Shown: positions 59,401 through 64,000 of the stretch, in pieces | Layout of the letters: each line of letters opens with the position of its first letter | Numbering within the stretch: the stretch's first letter is position 1 | Assembly (NCBI GenBank): GCA_943737045.1 | Contig: CALSFV010000228.1 | Coordinates: forward strand, 62,001-126,000 | Source: Parapristionchus giblindavisi | Taxonomy: Eukaryota > Nematoda > Chromadorea > Rhabditida > Diplogasteridae | Length of the DNA stretch: 64,000 nt | Reading direction: 5' to 3' | The notes under the pieces: generated by a model | What the model was told of the DNA's origin: nothing | The model's database searches: none | The model's input: the letters and a program-made list of their open reading frames with translations, nothing else | Made by a program: the position numbers and the translations under genes

Positions 59401-62400
59401 ATTCGGAGAAACCAGAATCGCCCGTTCCTCGTCTCAAGGCATACAATAGCAAGTTGCCGCCCCTTCGGCCGTCAGTCCATGAAGCACGATCACTCTCCGA
59501 AGCATTCAACATCGTTTCGACACAATCAACAGCCAAACCTGGCTGTGTCCTGGAAATCGGAAAGATTGACGCCGCTATCAAAGTACTTTTCGATAGATTG
59601 AAGAGTTGTTTACTAGACTGTGAAAATTTTGGATTATAAAATAAGTCATAGCGGCGATGGTCAATAATCTTTCATAGTGTTTTTATTTATGGCTTCAACA
59701 TGTTGCTATCAAGCTTTCATTATAGGAGAGCTCATCGCTGTTGCTTCTGCATGTCTTCAATGAGCGTCTTCTCGTTGATAATGAACCTGATGAGAATCTT
59801 GACGAGACTGCTTCGAGAATGGGACCTGTTGTTGATAGGTTCGTTTTCTTTTATTTCTGTATAGAATAACGTGAATATTTGATTTAGGTCGAAGGATATC
59901 ATCTTCTCGGACAAATACTTTGTTGTTCTCATTGAAAGGACGGAAACGCATGATTCATTCATCATGTACACTATCAATCTGAGTAGTATGCCTGCGAAAC
60001 ATGAACGACCAACAAGTGAGCATATTACATTCCTTGCACAAAGATCAAAGATCACAGTGCGATTTTTATGATCATTGTGCACGAAGGTTAGCAAGCATAA
60101 GCATACGAACAGTTCTCATGTTTACATACATATAAATTCTTGCTAGGATGTTATTGTCTCACTGGCCACACTCTATTATATAATGATTCAATATTTCTTC
60201 AGGTGCCCTGTCTGATATGGATGAATCCGGATTCCTCCGTAGTGCCTCTCCCAATCTGCCATCAGTGGCTAATCTCTTCGTCGATGCATCCAAAGTGTGT
60301 CATCAACGCATCGATCTTCCTGCGGGCACTCGAATAGTCTCTGCTCAACCTGCAGCCGGTCATCTATCATCGTCTTCCCTATATCCCGCGTGCAAGGCTC
60401 CATTCGTCATTCTGACATCGTGCAGTGATGATGTCGTTCGATTCTGGAAATGTGTCAAAGACGAAAATGTTAGTATCATAAGTATTAAATATTTAATAAT
60501 GTAATATATCGGATGATTCAGGACGGATCACTTCGATTCGTGTGGAAAGAATGGAGGATGGTCTCTGATTCTCTCTCATCCGAATTGGAAGTAGATGGCA
60601 TGATCTATGCCATATCTGCTGCTCATTCTGGAAGATTCGCTTGTGCTTACGATTCGACCTATCAAAGAGATCTTACACCTGGAAAGGCAAGCAAGGTAGT
60701 ATAGCGCATGCAACTGATCATCGAACAATTGTATTGCGACAATGTTCTATTGATTAGGGTAGATATGTAGTATGTAGTATGTAGTTATATTATAAGATAA
60801 TTTAATGGCATGCACAATTTAGGTGCGAGTGGTCGTGTTTGAATGCGAATCAAGTGGAGGAGTCGAATGGTTGAGAGAGGACACACTCTCAATCGATAAT
60901 GTCGCCTTCCCTCAATTGAAGTTAGTTTCTTTGTCGTTTCCATATTCTTGATATCAATACCAGTAAATTTACCTATAGGAGAAGTCAGCGATGAACATAA
61001 TAAATGATTATAATGATGTTACTTCAGACTACCTCGACTGGAAGATTTCGGTGTGCATGAGCCCCTTCCAACATTGGATGGAATCGTGGCCGATATCAAT
61101 TCTCGTCCATCTCAGCGTAATGGCAGTCTCCTTACAAGAATCGGCAGTAAAAATCATCTTGGTACACTCCGCTTGTCCTCAGTGCACTTAGTTCAGCGAA
61201 AGGAAGACGAGCAACCCCTTTTCAATCTTTATTTCACCTTTGGTACTGAGTGGTTGCTCATCTCTGTTTGTGCTATATCGTTATCACGGGTGTGTTATGG
61301 TGAAGGCTCATCGCGAAGCGGTAAGTTTTATCAATGTTGTGGTCCGTAGTAGTGGTGGTTGGTCGATGTCTACTAACCTACTCATGTACTATCATAGTTG
61401 TGTTCTTGATAAGTTTGTGTGGATGTTGTGAATGCGGAGCGGTACCAAGGCTCAATTAATTTGAGACTTTACTATATAAAAGCATGATGAAAATGCTTGA
61501 ATGGACTGATCTTTCGTGGTCTTTCCCTTCTTCGACTATCTCACTCTCCATAGCACGATGCATGGTCTCTTTTTCAATTCAGGCGTTACTTCTCCCTTTC
61601 CTGATCGGACGATAACGGATCATATGAAGAAAGCGGTGTCTACCCATGCTTTAAGAGCTCAACAACTATATGAGAGTCGTATGCACATCATCTCATTTTA
61701 TATTCTATTCCATTATACATCACAACTTCTTTTTCTCTCTTTCTCTTTCTTTCTCTCTCTCTCTCTCTTCTACGATGTGCTTCCTGTTGTTATCATAAGC
61801 CAAGTTCTATCCATTCGCTCTATTCAAATATTTATTATAATATATTGTATATCATGATTAATATCGTGACTTGAATATGTCGCATGAATCAATGAAAACC
61901 GTCTGGAAAGCATGAAAACGTGAATATGCGAGAGTGTGAAGAGATAGAGTTACAATCGTTGTCTTGATATAACACAGTTGTTGTCGCGTCTTGAGGAATC
62001 TGGCGAATCTGTACCATTCAAAAGTAGATGATTAGAATATTGATTACCATCTTTAACTTGTTTACATTTAGTGAACATGAGCGACGTGGTTCGTATCGAT
62101 TGGGTATCCACGGAGGATGGAGCTCATATTCTCACCGTTGGAGTCGCAGCTAATATCTATCTGTACACACAGGTAAGAGTCGCAATGATCACTGATCAAT
62201 CATGACCGTGGTTAAGAATGGATAATGGTATTCTTCATTTCAGATCTCACAAGATCCGGCACAACAAAATATCATCGCCATGAAAGAGGCCGAGACAAAT
62301 ATGCGTCGTCCATCACTGAGAAAGGCCTCGTCTATAGCAGCATCCGAGATTCCCACTCATAGGAGTCAAATGGTAAGAAATGCTTAGCTTCTTGGACTCG

Positions 62401-63479
62401 CATTGTCTAAACCATTGAATTGTTCAGGTTCGTTGGGTGTGTACAAGAGTACTCGAACTCCATTCTGCTGATGGTCTTCCTCCCATCCCGACATCACTCA
62501 CATGGGCGAGAGATGGACTATTGATTGTTGGAATGCAGAGTGAAATGAGATGTTATTGTCAATGGAATCTGTCTGCCAAGGCTACCCCAGAGAAAGCGGA
62601 GGAGAAGAAACCTTTATTAGTGTAAGATACAAGTTTCATGAATAAAACCGTTAACCAGTATGAAAAAATTAATTTTAGAAAGAAGCCGCACAATTCATCA
62701 GCGCCTACACTTACGATCTCTCCATCTCATTCTATGCTTGAACAACTGAATAAGAAGGGCAAAGAAGACAAGAAACAGCATAAGATGATCTATGACATCG
62801 TGAACAAGGCGATATCGAAAGAATCTTTGGTCACTCAAGGATCATCTGATCATGTTACTGAAGCATTTGCACAAGAAGGGCTATTCGAAGCAGCGAGGAT
62901 GGCCAGTCCGATTCTTCCCCAATATCATCCTAAACAGCTAATTGTATTGCTCAATGCGGGAAGAACGAAGCGAGTCAAAGCTATACTTCTTCATGTACTC
63001 AAAAGTCTCAAGGTTAGAATAAAAATTAACTAACAATTGGGTCCCCATATAGACCGCTCACAGGGGGGACATCTTTTCAGAATGATCTCTCCTCATTATC
63101 CTTGCATGGTCATTCGGAATGTCATTCATTCTGTCTGTCATTCTGTGAGCGGTCTACACGGGGACCCAACGCTAACAATAAGATAGGTAAGATAATCAGC
63201 GAAGTAATTTCAGGGAAGAAGCAGTGTGTTGCCTAATCCATTGTCGAGAGCAGCATCGATTAGACGAATGTCTACGGTTGATGCACCGACAGACATGATG
63301 GATCCGGTCAAAATGATCCAACTCGATGAGGTAATCATTGCTATCTCAAGCGATCACTCAGATGGTATTTGCAGAGTTTGGATTACGATGAAATCGATGA
63401 CATTGCCCCTCTTCCACTCTATGCTCTTATGGCTGCTGATCAACAGACTGAAGCTAGAGCGGGAGAACTCAATTCATTG
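53490..63479 (+). CDS. rbc-1: Rabconnectin-3 alpha / DmX-like protein (DMXL family), N-terminal ~1557 residues, continues off window
   Basis: Thirty-two exons join in one frame from MAAHQIIAGALNKGEHVYAV: 53490-53576, 53947-54003, 54049-54120, 54491-54562, 54662-54754, 54822-54932, 55680-55845, 56027-56141, 56244-56344, 56397-56508, 56591-56751, 57058-57304, 57482-57599, 57649-57767, 57957-58138, 58603-58675, 58847-58955, 59004-59309, 59361-59582, 59726-59838, 59888-60015, 60203-60468, 60522-60695, 60823-60920, 61028-61320, 61583-61678, 62072-62172, 62244-62372, 62428-62621, 62679-63012, 63214-63330, 63375-63479. WD-type blades include FSPDGVFFATAGIEDKVVKV (~196-215), CLMTWCDDHTARIW (~264-277) and VILTSCSDDVVRFW (~995-1008). 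The RAVE/Rav1 part has WVSTEDGAHILTVGV (~1240) and LFEAARMASPILPQYHPKQL (~1445). DMXL proteins bind Rav/V-ATPase factors and promote V-ATPase assembly and vesicle acidification. The exon at 61028-61320 has an unusual tail and may hide an intron. Confidence 0.93.
53765..53914. mobile_element. Hairpin MITE in rbc-1 intron 1
   Basis: Arms of about 65 bp (cacataagacctgtgaagtg inverted as cacttcacaggtcttgtgtg) with a short loop. It lies in the 370-bp first intron. Confidence 0.8.
63038..63171. mobile_element. Short TIR element in an rbc-1 intron
   Basis: Ends ttgggtccccatatagaccgc and gcggtctacacggggacccaa are inverted around a ~85-bp AT-richer centre with internal ggaatgtcattcattct repeats. It sits between the exons ending at 63012 and starting at 63214. 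Confidence 0.75.
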
Positions 63480-64000
63480 GTGAGAATAAACAATATCTGC
63501 CGCTGAGTCCCCCCGGGGCCTAAAGTTCTTTATATAACGAGTTAATTTTTGGTTTATCATTTTCTTATATCACCTATCCGATGAATACTCCTCCTCTTTA
63601 TATAAGGACTTCGAAAAAAAATCATGCCTGCAATTATCTAGAGAAAACTTGAAACCTTTTTTGCTAAAACCACCGACTAGGATCGATTGCTTGTGACGAC
63701 TTAGGAATAATGCCATATATATTGAATAATGCCATATATATGATGTAGTCGTTTAGTGATTTTTTTATCATTTAAAAAGAGAAAATTAAAATTCCTGGTT
63801 ACAAATCTGACCTAACCAACACTTACCTTGAAATCTTACCTGGTTACAAATCTGACCTAACTAACTCCTACCTTGAAATCTTACTGTAATTATTATTTAT
63901 CACATGCTCACGCATGAACGATACAGTCGAAAAATTGTGAAGTAATAATTAATCAATATACTCAACTAGAAAATGTCAACCGTTTAAATAGCTTGTACAT
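63480..64000. other. rbc-1 intron or unrecognised continuation
   Basis: No exon was recognised after 63479. A 45-bp direct repeat (cctggttacaaatctgacc...) is present at 63794-63838 and 63839-63883. The rest of rbc-1 should lie to the right of the window. Confidence 0.6.

Overview
This window is eukaryotic: AT-rich DNA whose genes are cut into many short exons (about 40-330 bp) by mostly short GT-AG introns, full of tandem repeats, foldback elements and MITE-like insertions. The conserved proteins (exocyst Sec3, rabconnectin-3, ribosomal protein S8) together with the gene architecture and T-rich/CAG acceptors suggest a small metazoan, most likely a nematode (perhaps a diplogastrid). The organism is an inference. 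All exon boundaries were worked out by hand from reading frame and family similarity.

Layout. Positions 4-13455 are a head-to-tail array of nine ~1.45 kb units, each carrying a block of 30-bp minisatellite and, except the last, a hAT-like MITE with an 8-bp target duplication. The array abuts sec-3 (13858-17344, +), which is missing its N-terminal third. From 17345 to 35258 there is a mosaic of segmental duplications. A ~6 kb block (17175-23170) is repeated at 29228-35258. A third partial copy at about 23195-25820 is split by a 1.6 kb foldback element. A second, two-unit array lies at 26681-29033. Within this mosaic are two rps-8 pseudogenes, two copies of a broken small gene, three asparagine-synthetase fragments and a 57+66 nt 3' stub of sec-3.

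Positions 35341-42609 (+) hold a 13-exon gene for a small lysine-rich protein with a chromodomain-like segment. Several of its introns look like copies of one another, and other introns are filled with foldback and MITE insertions. Positions 42610-53489 contain no convincing gene, only a cyclophilin exon fragment, minisatellites, inverted-repeat elements and tRNA-like pieces. Positions 53490-63479 (+) carry the first 32 recognisable exons of rbc-1 (DMXL/rabconnectin-3), which runs off the right edge.

Two genes look intact where seen: rbc-1 (regulator of V-ATPase assembly) and the chromodomain-like gene. sec-3 (exocyst, vesicle tethering) has all of its C-terminal exons in frame but no visible start. 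I see no operon-like or functional coupling between them. The main story is genome dynamics: a composite satellite built from a MITE plus a minisatellite, fused twice to different breakpoints in one exocyst gene, and carried along with duplicated pseudogenes.
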